Below, in pieces: positions 15,551 through 24,488 of a stretch of 32,847 nucleotides of DNA. Source of the DNA: Lysobacterales bacterium (GTDB taxonomy: Bacteria; Pseudomonadota; Gammaproteobacteria; Steroidobacterales; Steroidobacteraceae). The DNA lies in NCBI GenBank assembly GCA_003819815.1, contig RPQJ01000029.1:1-32847 (forward strand), in the 5' to 3' direction. The notes beneath the pieces were generated by a model that made no database searches, had not been told where the DNA came from, and saw nothing but the letters and a program-made list of their open reading frames with translations. The translations under genes and the position numbers were made by a program. Within the stretch, counting starts at the first letter, position 1; every line of letters starts with the position of its first letter.

Positions 15551-15556
15551 CGGCGC

Positions 15557-16447
15557 ATGGATGCACGCTGTCTCATCGCCGGATGCGGATACACCGGGCT
15601 GCGGCTCGCGCGGCGGCTGCAGCCCCGCTGGCAGGTCGTGGCGCTGGCGCGTTCCGAACACGCGGCCGACCGGCTCGCGGCCCAGGGGCTCGACGTCGTT
15701 CGAGCGGAACTGGACGTCGAACCCCGCGAGGGAAGCCTGGGCGCTCCTGCAGATGACGCGGCGTGCGCGTACCTGGTGCCCCCGGACGAGCGCAGCGAGG
15801 GCGATCCGCGTCTCGAGCGCTTCCTGCGCGCCGTCGAGCCGGCCCGACCCGCCGTGCTGCTCTATGTGAGCACGACCGGCGTGTACGGCGATGCCGCCGG
15901 CCGTCGCGTCACGGAGGACTCGCCCGTCGCCCCGGCGACCGACCGCGCGCGCCGCCGCGTGGCCGCCGAAGGCGCGGCCGAGCGCTGGTGCGAGCGACGC
16001 GGCATCCGCTGCGTGATACTCCGCGTGCCCGGCATCTACGGGCCGGGACGCCTCCCGATCGACCGCCTGGAGCGTGGCGAACCCGCACTGCGGCCCGAGG
16101 ACGCGGGCCCCGGCAACCGCATCCACGTCGACGATCTCGTGACTGCCTGCGCGGCCGGCCTCGAGCGGCCGGTGAGCGGGATCTTCAACGTGACCGACGG
16201 CGATCCTTCGAGCACGACGGTGTTCCTGCAGCGCACGGCGGAACTCGCCGGCCTGCCGCCGCCGCCGCTCGTCGCGCTTGCGGAGGCTCGCGGCCGCATC
16301 GCCCCGGGCATGCTGTCGTTCCTCGTGGAGTCGCGGCTCGTCGACAATCGCAGGATGCGCGAGGTGCTCGGCGTCGAGCCTGCATACGGACGCTGCACGG
16401 ACGGCATCGCGGCGAGTCTCGCGGAGATGCGCGCGTCCCCGGGCTGA
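15557..16447 (+). CDS. NAD(P)-dependent SDR/epimerase-like protein (YeeZ type)
   Basis: The 296-residue protein is an extended short-chain dehydrogenase fold. It has the N-terminal nucleotide motif IAGCGYTGLRLARRL (about residues 7-21), LLYVSTTGVYGD with the usual Ser-Thr active-site strand (about 97-108), and VPGIYGPGRLPIDRL. The canonical YxxxK pair is not obvious: the region after VYGD reads RARRRVAAEGAAE where Tyr would be expected, so catalysis is uncertain. It resembles YeeZ-type NAD(P)-binding proteins of unknown substrate. It precedes dapF by 25 nt, which is also preceded by its own -10-like element. Confidence 0.82.
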   Translation: MDARCLIAGCGYTGLRLARRLQPRWQVVALARSEHAADRLAAQGLDVVRAELDVEPREGSLGAPADDAACAYLVPPDERSEGDPRLERFLRAVEPARPAVLLYVSTTGVYGDAAGRRVTEDSPVAPATDRARRRVAAEGAAERWCERRGIRCVILRVPGIYGPGRLPIDRLERGEPALRPEDAGPGNRIHVDDLVTACAAGLERPVSGIFNVTDGDPSSTTVFLQRTAELAGLPPPPLVALAEARGRIAPGMLSFLVESRLVDNRRMREVLGVEPAYGRCTDGIAASLAEMRASPG

Positions 16448-16460
16448 AGCCGCTTTCGGC

Positions 16461-16466
16461 TATGCT
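16461..16466 (+). promoter_or_regulatory. -10-like hexamer 6 nt before dapF (leaderless type)
   Basis: TATGCT, 6 nt, then the dapF ATG at 16473; identical hexamer and spacing to that before the SDR gene at 15557. No ribosome binding site lies in the 6-nt gap. Confidence 0.5.
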
Positions 16467-16472
16467 TCGCGG

Positions 16473-17327
16473 ATGCGGATCGCGTTCACGAAGATGCATG
16501 GACTCGGCAACGACTTCATCGTCTTCGAGGCCGCCCGGAGAGGCGACGTGCCCTCCCGCGAGACGCTGCAACGACTCGCCGACCGCCGGACCGGGATCGG
16601 CTTCGACCAGGCGCTCGTGCTCGCTCCGCCGCGCCGGGCGGGTACCGACGTCCACTACCGCATCTTCAATGCGGATGGCTCCGAGGTCGAGCAGTGCGGC
16701 AACGGCGCCCGCTGCATCGCGCGACTCGTCGCGACTCGTCTCGGCATCCGGGAACGACCGCTCGCGATGGACAGCCCGGGAGGGCTCGTCCGTGCGGAAC
16801 TGCGGCCGGACGGCCTGGTGTCGGTCGAAATGGGCGTGCCGGACTTCGACCCGCGGTCACTGCCGTTCGTCGCGGACGCCGAAGCGCCGAGCTACCGCCT
16901 CGACCTGACGGGCGGTCCCGTCGAGTTCGGCGCGGTGTCGATCGGGAACCCTCACGCGGTCATCCGCGTCCGGGACGTCGACGACGCGCCGGTGGACACC
17001 GTCGGACCGGCCGTGGAGAATCACGCGCGATTTCCGCGACGCGTGAACGTCGGTTTCCTCGAGATCCTCGCGCCGGACCACGTCCGCCTCCGCGTCCACG
17101 AGCGGGGCGCCGGCGAGACGCTGGCGTGCGGGACCGGCGCCTGCGCCGCCGTCGCGGTCGGCCGGCGTCACGGCCCGCTGGCCGAGGAGGTCCGGGTGGA
17201 CCTGCCCGGCGGACGACTCACCGTGCGCTGGCCCGGACCGGGCGCACCGGTGTGGCTGACGGGCCCGGCCGAGACGGCGTTCGAGGGCCAGGTGGAGATA
17301 CCCGAGACCCTGGGGAGCACAGGATGA
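16473..17327 (+). CDS. dapF: Diaminopimelate epimerase
   Basis: The 284-residue protein has the N-terminal FTKMHGLGNDFIV and the two catalytic cysteines: Cys75 in EQCGNGARC and Cys219 in GETLACGTGACA, close to the E. coli positions 73 and 217. It converts LL- to meso-diaminopimelate for lysine and peptidoglycan synthesis, without a cofactor. It leads the run DUF484-xerC-hslV-hslU, a common gammaproteobacterial order. Stop overlaps the DUF484 start (ATGA). The ATG at 16473 fits the conserved N-terminus exactly. Confidence 0.97.
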   Translation: MRIAFTKMHGLGNDFIVFEAARRGDVPSRETLQRLADRRTGIGFDQALVLAPPRRAGTDVHYRIFNADGSEVEQCGNGARCIARLVATRLGIRERPLAMDSPGGLVRAELRPDGLVSVEMGVPDFDPRSLPFVADAEAPSYRLDLTGGPVEFGAVSIGNPHAVIRVRDVDDAPVDTVGPAVENHARFPRRVNVGFLEILAPDHVRLRVHERGAGETLACGTGACAAVAVGRRHGPLAEEVRVDLPGGRLTVRWPGPGAPVWLTGPAETAFEGQVEIPETLGSTG

Positions 17328-18040
17328 ACAAGCAGCCGATTCCACGCGTCGAACCGGGCAGCGTCGCCGAAGAGCAGATCGCCGAGCACCTGGCCGCGCA
17401 CCCCGAGTTCTTCGACCGCCATCCCGGCGTGCTCGCCCGCCTCCGGGTGCCGCACCAGCGCGGCAGCGCCGCCGTCTCGCTGGTCGAGCGGCAGGTGCTC
17501 GTGCTGCGCGAGAAGCACGCGGCGCTCGAGCAGAAGCTGCACGAGCTGATCGAAAACGGCCGCACGAACGACGCGATCTCGGACCGCGTGCACCGGATGT
17601 CGCGCCGGCTCCTGCGCGCGCGGGACCTGCCGGCGCTGGTCACGGCGCTCGAGACCTCGCTGCGCGAGGACTTCGGCGCCTCTCGCTGGGTCATCCTGCT
17701 CACCGACCCCGCGTTCTACGCGATCGCTGCGCACCCGGGTCGCCAGGTACGGGTCGTGCCGCGCGGCAGCCCGGAGCTCAAGATGTTCGAGACGTTCTTC
17801 GAGTCCGCGCGTCCGCGCAGCGGGCAGATCCGCGACACGCAGCGCGAGTACCTGTTCGGCGCCGAGGGCGGCGGGCAGGTGGGCTCGACGGTGCTGATCC
17901 CGCTGGGGGAACGGGCCTCGCTCGGCCTGCTCGCGATCGCGAGCCACGATACCGAGCGCTACCTGCCCACGATGAGCACCGACTTCCTGGTCCGCATCGG
18001 CGAACTCGTCACCGAGGCGTTCACCGCGCGCAACGCATGA
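17324..18040 (+). CDS. DUF484 family protein (GAF-like)
   Basis: The 238-residue protein shows the DUF484 pattern: a helical N-terminal segment with AAHPEFFDRHPGVLARLRVPHQ, a coiled-coil stretch around VERQVLVLREKHAALEQKL, and a GAF-like C-terminal domain (about residues 110-235). Its function is unknown. It lies between dapF and xerC in many gammaproteobacteria, with ATGA overlaps on both sides here, so its translation is tightly tied to theirs. No catalytic motif is visible. Confidence 0.9.
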   Translation: MNKQPIPRVEPGSVAEEQIAEHLAAHPEFFDRHPGVLARLRVPHQRGSAAVSLVERQVLVLREKHAALEQKLHELIENGRTNDAISDRVHRMSRRLLRARDLPALVTALETSLREDFGASRWVILLTDPAFYAIAAHPGRQVRVVPRGSPELKMFETFFESARPRSGQIRDTQREYLFGAEGGGQVGSTVLIPLGERASLGLLAIASHDTERYLPTMSTDFLVRIGELVTEAFTARNA

Positions 18041-18942
18041 GCGCGGTGCTCGAGGCGGGCGTCGAGCGTTTCCTCTCGAGCCTGCGCCACGAGCGCCGGC
18101 TCTCGGTCCATACGGCGGACGGCTATGGCCGCGACCTCGCCGCCCTGCTCGACTACTGCCGGGCCCAGGGCATCGCCGAGTGGCGCACGCTCGACACGCA
18201 GCACGTCCGCAGCTTCGCGGCCCAGTGCCACCGGCGCGGGCTCGGCCCGCGCAGCATCCAGCGGCGGCTCTCCGCCGTCCGCAGCCTGTGTCGCTTCCTG
18301 ATCCGCGAGGGCGAGCTGGCGAACGACCCCGCCGCGGACGTGCAGGCGCCGAAGGCGGCCCGCCGCCTGCCGACCGCACTCGACGCCGACGCGATGGCGC
18401 GGCTCCTCGAGTTCCGCACCGACGACCGGCTCGGCGTGCGCGACAAGGCGATCATGGAGCTCTTCTATTCCTCGGGCCTGCGCCTGTCAGAGCTGCTCGG
18501 GCTCGACCTCGGCGACGTCGACCTGCGCGACCGCACCGTCCGGGTCCTCGGCAAGGGCAGCAAGACGCGCATCGTGCCGGTCGGGAGCCACGCGGTCGCG
18601 GCGCTCTCCCGCTGGCTCGGCGAGCGGATCGCGCTCGCGGCGACCGACGAACCGGCGGTGTTCGTCGGCGTCAACGGCCGCCGGCTCGGGCCGCGGATCG
18701 TGCAGCGGCGCATCGCCGCCTGGGCCCGGCGGCAGGGCCTGCCGGAGCACGTGCATCCGCACATGTTCCGGCATTCGTTCGCCTCGCACCTGCTCGAGTC
18801 GTCGCAGGACCTCCGCGCCGTGCAGGAACTGCTCGGCCACGCGAACATCAGCACGACCCAGGTGTACACCCACCTTGATTTCCAGCACCTGGCCCGCATC
18901 TACGACGCGTCCCACCCCCGGGCGCGCCGCAAGAGACCGTAG
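18037..18942 (+). CDS. xerC: Tyrosine recombinase XerC
   Basis: The 301-residue protein has the N-terminal core-binding SAM-like domain and a C-terminal catalytic domain with all active residues: Arg149 (SGLRLSE), Lys173 (GKGSKTR), His242 and Arg245 (HMFRHSF), His268 (GHANIS) and nucleophile Tyr277 (TQVYTHL). With XerD it resolves chromosome dimers at dif. Position after dapF-DUF484 and length support XerC over XerD. No dif-like site was recognised in the window. Confidence 0.96.
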   Translation: MSAVLEAGVERFLSSLRHERRLSVHTADGYGRDLAALLDYCRAQGIAEWRTLDTQHVRSFAAQCHRRGLGPRSIQRRLSAVRSLCRFLIREGELANDPAADVQAPKAARRLPTALDADAMARLLEFRTDDRLGVRDKAIMELFYSSGLRLSELLGLDLGDVDLRDRTVRVLGKGSKTRIVPVGSHAVAALSRWLGERIALAATDEPAVFVGVNGRRLGPRIVQRRIAAWARRQGLPEHVHPHMFRHSFASHLLESSQDLRAVQELLGHANISTTQVYTHLDFQHLARIYDASHPRARRKRP

Positions 18943-18943
18943 G

Positions 18944-19489
18944 ATGTCCACGTTCGACCCGCACGGGACCACCATCGTCTGCGTCCGCCGCAACGGCCTC
19001 GTCGCGATGGGCGGCGACGGCCAGGTCACGATCGGCAACACCGTGATGAAGGGCAACGCCCGCAAGGTGCGCCGGCTGCACGACGGCAAGGTGATCGCCG
19101 GCTTCGCGGGCGGCACGGCCGACGCCTTCACGCTGTTCGAGCGCTTCGAGGGCAAGCTGCAGCAGTTCGGCAACCTGACGCGCGCCGCGATCGAGCTCGC
19201 GAAGGACTGGCGCACCGACCGCAGCCTGCGCCGCCTCGAAGCGCTGCTCTGCGTCGCCGACGCGCGGAGCTCGTTCATCGTCTCCGGCAACGGCGACGTG
19301 ATCGAGCCCGAGCACGACCTGATGGCCGTCGGCTCCGGCGGCTCGTACGCCCAGGCCGCCGCGCTCGCGCTGCTGAAGAACACGAACCTCGGCGCCCGCG
19401 CGGTCGTCGAACAGGCGCTCGGCATCGCCGCGGACATCTGCATCTATACGAACCGGAACGTGACGGTGGAGGAGATCAGGGAAGAGTGA
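18944..19489 (+). CDS. hslV: HslV, peptidase subunit of the HslUV protease
   Basis: The 181-residue protein contains [38 protein letters not shown] and LAKDWRTDR, all typical of HslV. The nucleophile is the N-terminal threonine of mature HslV, here at residue 9, so an 8-residue propeptide (MSTFDPHG) must be removed before the TT pair. E. coli HslV loses only its Met. Downstream strands keep [16 protein letters not shown] (as [11 protein letters not shown]). HslV forms double hexamer rings capped by the ATPase HslU, encoded next. Starts 1 nt after the xerC stop. Confidence 0.96.
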   Translation: MSTFDPHGTTIVCVRRNGLVAMGGDGQVTIGNTVMKGNARKVRRLHDGKVIAGFAGGTADAFTLFERFEGKLQQFGNLTRAAIELAKDWRTDRSLRRLEALLCVADARSSFIVSGNGDVIEPEHDLMAVGSGGSYAQAAALALLKNTNLGARAVVEQALGIAADICIYTNRNVTVEEIREE

Positions 19490-19520
19490 GGAGCCGCGGC
19501 GCTGCCGCGTGAGCTACGCT

Positions 19521-19564
19521 CCCCCTCCCCTGCCCCTCGCCCCCTGCCCACCCCCTCTGCCCCC
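19521..19564. other. C-tract array (G-quadruplex-forming on minus strand) before hslU
   Basis: Seven C-runs of 3-5 nt (19521-25, 27-30, 33-36, 40-44, 47-49, 51-55, 60-64) are separated by 1-3 nt spacers and end one base before the hslU ATG. The minus (template) strand therefore has seven G-runs that could form a G-quadruplex. The mRNA would be C-rich, unstructured and without a Shine-Dalgarno. Confidence 0.7.
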
Positions 19565-19565
19565 T

Positions 19566-20900
19566 ATGTCCTCAATGACGCCCCGAGAAATCGTCCAGGA
19601 ACTCGACAAGCACATCGTCGGGCAGTCGGCCGCGAAGCGTGCGGTCGCGATCGCGCTGCGCAACCGCTGGCGGCGCCTGCAGGTGCCGGAGGCGCTGCGG
19701 GCCGAGATCACGCCGAAGAACATCCTGATGATCGGCCCGACCGGCGTCGGCAAGACCGAGATCGCGCGGCGCCTCGCGCGGCTCGCGAACGCCCCGTTCG
19801 TGAAGGTCGAGGCGACGAAATTCACCGAGGTGGGCTACGTTGGCCGCGAGGTCGACTCGATCATCAAGGACCTCGTCGACGTCGCCGTGAAGCTGACGCG
19901 CGAGGCCGAGACCGAGAAGGTGCGCCACCGCGCGATGGACGCCGCCGAGGAGCGCGTGCTCGACGCGCTGCTGCCGCGGCCCCGCGCCGTGGGCTTCGGC
20001 ACCGAGGCGGAGCCGCCCCGCGACGGCGACACGCGCCAGCGCTTCCGCAAGATGCTGCGCGAGGGCCAGCTCGACGACCGCGAGATCGAGGTCGAGGTGC
20101 GCGCGATGCCGGCCGGCGTCGACATCATGGCGCCGCCCGGCATGGAGGAGCTCTCGCAGCAGCTGCAGGGCATGTTCCAGAACCTCGGCGCCGGCCGCTC
20201 GCGGCCGCGCAAGGTCAAGGTCCGCGAGGCGTTCAGGCTGCTCACCGACGAGGAGGCCGGCAAGCTCGTCAACGAGGAGGAGCTCAAGCTCCAGGCGCTG
20301 CGCAACGCCGAGCAGAACGGCATCGTCTTCATCGACGAGATCGACAAGATCGCGCGCCGGCAGGAGACGATGGGTGCGGACGTGTCGCGCGAGGGCGTGC
20401 AGCGCGACCTGCTGCCGCTCGTCGAGGGCTGCACCGTCAACACCAAGTACGGCATGGTGAAGACGGACCACGTGCTCTTCATCGCGTCGGGCGCGTTCCA
20501 CATGTCGAAGCCGTCGGACCTGATCCCGGAGCTGCAGGGCCGCCTGCCGATCCGCGTCGAGCTCGAGGCGCTCGTCGTCGACGACTTCGTGCGCATCCTC
20601 ACGGAGCCCGACGCGTCGCTCTGCACCCAGTACGAGGCGTTGCTCGCGACCGAGGGCGTGAAACTCGAGTTCGACACGAGCGGCGTGCGGCGCCTCGCCG
20701 AGGTGGCGTTCGACGTCAACCAGCGCACCGAGAACATCGGCGCGCGGCGTCTGCACACCGTGATGGAGCGGCTGCTCGAGCGCGTCTCGTTCGAGGCTTC
20801 GGACAAGTCGGGCTCGTCGCTCGTCGTCGACGCGGCGTACGTCGACCGCAACCTGGGCGAGCTCGCGCGCGACCAGGACCTCGCCCGATACATCCTCTGA
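19566..20900 (+). CDS. hslU: HslU, ATPase subunit of the HslUV protease
   Basis: The 444-residue AAA+ protein starts [20 protein letters not shown]. It has Walker [10 protein letters not shown] (about residues 56-64), pore loop GYVGR, the inserted I-domain (about 110-240), Walker [10 protein letters not shown], sensor IASGAFH and the C-terminal RYIL tail that docks into HslV. It unfolds substrates for the HslV chamber. I chose the ATG at 19566 because it reproduces the family N-terminus. An in-frame GTG at 19509 would add a 19-residue proline-rich extension encoded by the C-tract, which is unlikely. No ribosome binding site precedes 19566, so translation may be coupled to hslV. Confidence 0.96.
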   Translation: MSSMTPREIVQELDKHIVGQSAAKRAVAIALRNRWRRLQVPEALRAEITPKNILMIGPTGVGKTEIARRLARLANAPFVKVEATKFTEVGYVGREVDSIIKDLVDVAVKLTREAETEKVRHRAMDAAEERVLDALLPRPRAVGFGTEAEPPRDGDTRQRFRKMLREGQLDDREIEVEVRAMPAGVDIMAPPGMEELSQQLQGMFQNLGAGRSRPRKVKVREAFRLLTDEEAGKLVNEEELKLQALRNAEQNGIVFIDEIDKIARRQETMGADVSREGVQRDLLPLVEGCTVNTKYGMVKTDHVLFIASGAFHMSKPSDLIPELQGRLPIRVELEALVVDDFVRILTEPDASLCTQYEALLATEGVKLEFDTSGVRRLAEVAFDVNQRTENIGARRLHTVMERLLERVSFEASDKSGSSLVVDAAYVDRNLGELARDQDLARYIL

Positions 20901-20916
20901 TCGCCGGCCCGCCGCC

Positions 20917-21300
20917 ATGCCGACCGTGACCCCGACCGAGATCAAGCTGCGAACGAAGTCGCGCGTGCTCGAGGTGGCGTTCGACGACGGCTCGCGCTAC
21001 GAGCTGCCGTTCGAGTACCTGCGGGTGTACTCGCCGTCGGCCGAGGTGCGCGGGCACGGCCCGGGGCAGGAACAGCTGCAGCTCGGCAAGCACGAAGTCG
21101 GCATCCGCTCCGTGGACCCGGTCGGCAACTACGCGGTACGGCTCGCGTTCGACGACGGCCACGACACCGGGCTCTACAGCTGGGACTATCTGCACGAGCT
21201 CGGGCGGACCCGCGCCGAAAAGTGGCGGCAGTATCTGGACCGGCTCGAGAAGCTCGGGCTGCCCTACCCGACCCCGGTGCCGCCGAAACGGCCCGCCTGA
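20917..21300 (+). CDS. DUF971 domain protein
   Basis: The 127-residue protein is a stand-alone DUF971 domain: an N-terminal IKLRTKSRVLEVAFDDGSRYELPFEYLRVYSPSAEV, then VGIRSVDPVGNYAVRLAFDDGHDTGLYSWDYLHELG. DUF971 also forms the N-terminal domain of gamma-butyrobetaine hydroxylase; alone it is of unknown biochemical role, though it has been linked to Fe-S cluster handling. It lies 16 nt after hslU and 74 bp before ubiE, the usual gammaproteobacterial position. Confidence 0.9.
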   Translation: MPTVTPTEIKLRTKSRVLEVAFDDGSRYELPFEYLRVYSPSAEVRGHGPGQEQLQLGKHEVGIRSVDPVGNYAVRLAFDDGHDTGLYSWDYLHELGRTRAEKWRQYLDRLEKLGLPYPTPVPPKRPA

Positions 21301-21359
21301 GCGCCGCGGGTCCCGCCGGGCCGTCCTGGCGTCCGCAGCGCGGCCTGGCGCAACCCGCG

Positions 21360-21365
21360 TAGAAT
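21360..21365 (+). promoter_or_regulatory. -10-like hexamer before ubiE
   Basis: TAGAAT lies 9 nt before the ubiE ATG at 21375, in a 74-bp intergenic gap. Initiation at the usual distance would leave a leader of only about 3 nt. No -35 match is clear. Confidence 0.4.
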
Positions 21366-21374
21366 GGCCGCTCC

Positions 21375-22154
21375 ATGAGCGAGCAAGCCCCCGGCAACCC
21401 GCGCAACCCGAAACCGGGCACGGTCGACTTCGGCTACCGCGAGGTGCCGGCCGCGGAGAAGTCGCGCCACGTCCGTGCGGTGTTCGACTCCGTCGCGGGC
21501 AAGTACGACCTCATGAACGACCTGATGTCGGCCGGCGTGCATCGGCTGTGGAAGCGCTACGCGCTGTCGCAGACCGGGCTGCGGCCGGGCCAGGCCGCGC
21601 TCGACGTGGCCGGCGGCACGGGCGACCTCGCCGCCGGCATGGCGGAGCAGGTCGGCGAGCGCGGCCTCGTCGTGCTCTCGGACATCAACGAGTCGATGCT
21701 CGCCGTGGGGCGTGACCGCCTGCTCGACCGCGGCCTGCTGCGCAACGTGCGCACTGCGATCGCGAACGCCGAGTGCCTGCCGTTCGCCGACTCGAGCTTC
21801 GACTGCGTGACGATCGGCTTCGGACTGCGCAACGTCACGGACAAGCCGGCCGCGCTGGCGTCGATGAGGCGCGTGCTGAAGCCGGGCGGCCGGCTCCTGA
21901 TCCTCGAGTTCTCGAAGCCCGTCGTGCCCGGGCTGAAGCCGGTCTACGACGTCTACTCCTTCAGCGTGCTGCCGTGGCTCGGCCGGCGCGTCGCAGGCGA
22001 CCCGGAGAGCTATCGCTACCTCGCGGAGTCCATCCGCCGCTTCCCCGACCAGCCGACGCTCACCCGGATGATGCAGGAAGCCGGCCTCGAGGACTGCCGC
22101 TGCCACAACCTGAGCGGCGGCATCGTCGCCCTGCACAAGGGCTACCGGTACTGA
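21375..22154 (+). CDS. ubiE: UbiE, C-methyltransferase of ubiquinone/menaquinone synthesis
   Basis: The 259-residue protein has [29 protein letters not shown], the SAM motif [11 protein letters not shown] (about residues 76-86), [34 protein letters not shown] and the C-terminal [12 protein letters not shown], all hallmarks of UbiE. It methylates C2 of the demethoxyubiquinone ring (and demethylmenaquinone where present). The first residues ([22 protein letters not shown]) match the usual linker. The stop overlaps the ubiJ ATG by one base. Confidence 0.96.
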   Translation: MSEQAPGNPRNPKPGTVDFGYREVPAAEKSRHVRAVFDSVAGKYDLMNDLMSAGVHRLWKRYALSQTGLRPGQAALDVAGGTGDLAAGMAEQVGERGLVVLSDINESMLAVGRDRLLDRGLLRNVRTAIANAECLPFADSSFDCVTIGFGLRNVTDKPAALASMRRVLKPGGRLLILEFSKPVVPGLKPVYDVYSFSVLPWLGRRVAGDPESYRYLAESIRRFPDQPTLTRMMQEAGLEDCRCHNLSGGIVALHKGYRY

Positions 22155-22780
22155 TGATCCTCGACCGTCTCGAAGCGGTGCTGAACCGCAACGTCGCCGA
22201 GTCGCCGCGTGCGACCGCGCTCGCGGGCCAGCTCGACGGTCGCTCGATGTCGCTCACGGTCGAAGGCACGCCGCTCGTCATCGTCCTGCGCGCCGAGGAC
22301 GGCCGGCTGCGGTTGTCGTCGCGCGCGGAGTCCCCGGCCGACGCGCAGCTGTCGGGCACGCCCTTCGCGCTGCTGTCGCTCGTTGGCTCGCAGCCCGAGG
22401 GAGCCCTGCGGGCCGGCGCCGTGCGGATCGAGGGCGACGCCGACGTGGCGCAGAAGTTCCGCGAACTGCTCGGCGAGGCGCGGCCCGACGTCGAGGAGGA
22501 ACTTTCGCACGTGATGGGCGACGTCGCGGCGCGCCAGGTGGCGAACTTCGCGCGCGGGTTCCTCGACTGGGGCCGGCGCGCGTCGGGATCGTTTTCCGGG
22601 AGCGTGGTCGAATTCCTGCAGGAGGAAGGCCGCGACCTGCCGACCCGTGTCGAGGTCGACGAGTTTCTCGACGGCGTCGACCGGCTGCGCGACGACATCG
22701 ATCGGGCCGACGCCCGCGTCGTCCGCCTCGAGGCCGCACGCGCCGCGCGCCGCCCGGCCGGCGGATCCGAAGAATCGTGA
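22154..22780 (+). CDS. ubiJ: UbiJ, SCP2-domain ubiquinone accessory factor
   Basis: The 208-residue protein has an N-terminal SCP2-like lipid-binding domain (about residues 1-100, with [18 protein letters not shown] and GTPFALLSLVG) and a helical C-terminal part (VMGDVAARQVANFARGFLDWGRR) that continues into a charged coiled coil. UbiJ binds the octaprenyl tail of intermediates and partners with UbiK (encoded at 3452-3703 in this window) in the soluble Ubi complex. It lies between ubiE and ubiB exactly as in E. coli. TGATG junction with ubiE. Confidence 0.9.
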   Translation: MILDRLEAVLNRNVAESPRATALAGQLDGRSMSLTVEGTPLVIVLRAEDGRLRLSSRAESPADAQLSGTPFALLSLVGSQPEGALRAGAVRIEGDADVAQKFRELLGEARPDVEEELSHVMGDVAARQVANFARGFLDWGRRASGSFSGSVVEFLQEEGRDLPTRVEVDEFLDGVDRLRDDIDRADARVVRLEAARAARRPAGGSEES

Positions 22781-22831
22781 TCCACCCGACCACCACCCGC
22801 GAAGCGGTCACCTGATCCCCGGCCTCATCCC

Positions 22832-24469
22832 ATGCGCCTCAGAGTCCTCGGCCGCCTGCTCCAGATCCAGCGCGTGCTCGTCCGGCACGGGCTCGACGAG
22901 TTCATCCTGCAGACACACCTGCTGCGGCCGCTGCGCTACGCCTTCTACCTCTCCCCCGCGACGTGGTTCGAGCGCCGCAAGGGCGGCTCGCGCGGCGAGC
23001 GCATCCGGCTCGCACTCGAGGAGCTCGGCCCGATCTTCGTGAAGTTCGGCCAGGCGCTCTCGACGCGGCGCGACCTGCTTCCCTCGGACATCGCCGACGA
23101 ACTCGCGAAGCTGCAGGACCGCGTGCCGCCGTTCCCGGGCGACCAGGCCCGGGCGATCGCCGAGCGCGCCTACGGGCGCCCGCTGGCCGAGGTGTTCGAT
23201 TCGTTCGACGAGATGCCGCTTGCCGCCGCCTCGATCGCCCAGGTGCACACGGCGCGGCTCCGCACCGGCCAGGACGTCGTCGTGAAGGTCGTGCGCCCCG
23301 GGGTGCGCGAGCGCATCGAGCGCGACCTCGAGGTGATGTACGTGGTCGCGGGCCTCGCCCTCGACTACGCGCGCGAGGCCTACCGCCTGCGGCCGGTCGA
23401 GATCGTCCGCGAGTACGAGAAGACGATCGTCGACGAGCTCGACCTGATGCGCGAGGCCGCGAACGCGGCGCAGCTGCGGCGCAACTTCGAAGGCTCCGAC
23501 CTGCTCTACGTGCCCGAGGTGCACTGGGACTACTGCCGTCCGGAAGTCATGGTGATGGAGCGCATCCACGGCATCGTCATCAGCGAGATGGACGAACTGC
23601 GGCGGCGCGGCGCGAACATCCAGCGGCTCGCCGAGAACGGCGTGCTCATCTTCTTCACCCAGGTGTTCCGGCACAACTTCTTCCACGCCGACATGCACCC
23701 GGGCAACATCTTCGTGCAGCTCGAGGACCCGGAGTACCCGAAGTACGCCGCGGTCGACTTCGGCATCGTCGGCTCGCTCGACGCCCGCGACCAGCACTAC
23801 CTCGCCGAGAACTTCCTCGCCTTCTTCGAGCGCGACTACAACCGCGTCGCGCGCCTGCACGTCGAGTCGGGCTGGCTGCCGGCCGACACGCGCGTCGACG
23901 AGCTCGAGGCCGCGGTGCGGACGGTCTGCGAGCCGATCTTCAACAAGCCGCTGTCCGAGATCTCGTTCGGCCAGGTGCTGCTGCGCGTGTTCGAAACCGC
24001 GCGTCGCTTCAACATGCACGTGCAGCCGCAGCTCATCCTGCTGCAGAAGACGCTGCTGCAGATCGAGGGGCTCGGGCGCCAGCTCTATCCCGAGCTCGAC
24101 CTGTGGAAGACGGCGCAGCCGATCCTGAAGGAATGGGCCGCGGACCGCCTGAGCGGCCGGGCGCTCGCCGACCAGCTGCGCCGCCAGCTGCCGGACCTGA
24201 GCGAGGCTCTGCGCATGCTGCCGCAGGTGCTGCAGCAGGCGGTGCAGCAGGCCTCCCAGGGCAACCTGCGCATCAAGGTCGACCAGCCGGGTTTCGAGAG
24301 GTTGCGCGCCGAAATCCGCGCGGGTGCGCGCCGGCGCGATGCGACGATCGTCGGCGCGGTCACGCTGCTCGGCGGCCTCGTGTGGCTCGCGGTCAGCTTC
24401 AACCCGTGGCCCGGCGCCGTGCTGTGCGCCGCCGGCGGCATCGCGATCGTGCTCGCGCGTCGCGACTGA
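22832..24469 (+). CDS. ubiB: UbiB, ATPase-like kinase required for ubiquinone synthesis
   Basis: The 545-residue protein is full length. It has the UbiB-specific KxGQ motif in FVKFGQALSTRRDLLP (about residues 70-85), an A-rich nucleotide loop AAASIAQVH, VVVKVVRPGV with the lysine, the catalytic HADMHPGNIF and the metal-binding VDFGIVG. Two C-terminal membrane helices follow (about 500-543). UbiB is an atypical protein-kinase-like ATPase at the inner membrane that helps extract lipophilic intermediates. It ends the ubiE-ubiJ-ubiB group, 51 bp after ubiJ. Confidence 0.96.
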   Translation: MRLRVLGRLLQIQRVLVRHGLDEFILQTHLLRPLRYAFYLSPATWFERRKGGSRGERIRLALEELGPIFVKFGQALSTRRDLLPSDIADELAKLQDRVPPFPGDQARAIAERAYGRPLAEVFDSFDEMPLAAASIAQVHTARLRTGQDVVVKVVRPGVRERIERDLEVMYVVAGLALDYAREAYRLRPVEIVREYEKTIVDELDLMREAANAAQLRRNFEGSDLLYVPEVHWDYCRPEVMVMERIHGIVISEMDELRRRGANIQRLAENGVLIFFTQVFRHNFFHADMHPGNIFVQLEDPEYPKYAAVDFGIVGSLDARDQHYLAENFLAFFERDYNRVARLHVESGWLPADTRVDELEAAVRTVCEPIFNKPLSEISFGQVLLRVFETARRFNMHVQPQLILLQKTLLQIEGLGRQLYPELDLWKTAQPILKEWAADRLSGRALADQLRRQLPDLSEALRMLPQVLQQAVQQASQGNLRIKVDQPGFERLRAEIRAGARRRDATIVGAVTLLGGLVWLAVSFNPWPGAVLCAAGGIAIVLARRD

Positions 24470-24488
24470 ACGTACGCCGCGCGACGCC

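Noticed and set aside
19509-19565. Proline-rich N-terminal extension of HslU from a GTG start
   Set aside because: The HslU N-terminus aligns from [10 protein letters not shown] with E. coli. The extension is encoded by the C-tract array and has no properly spaced ribosome binding site.
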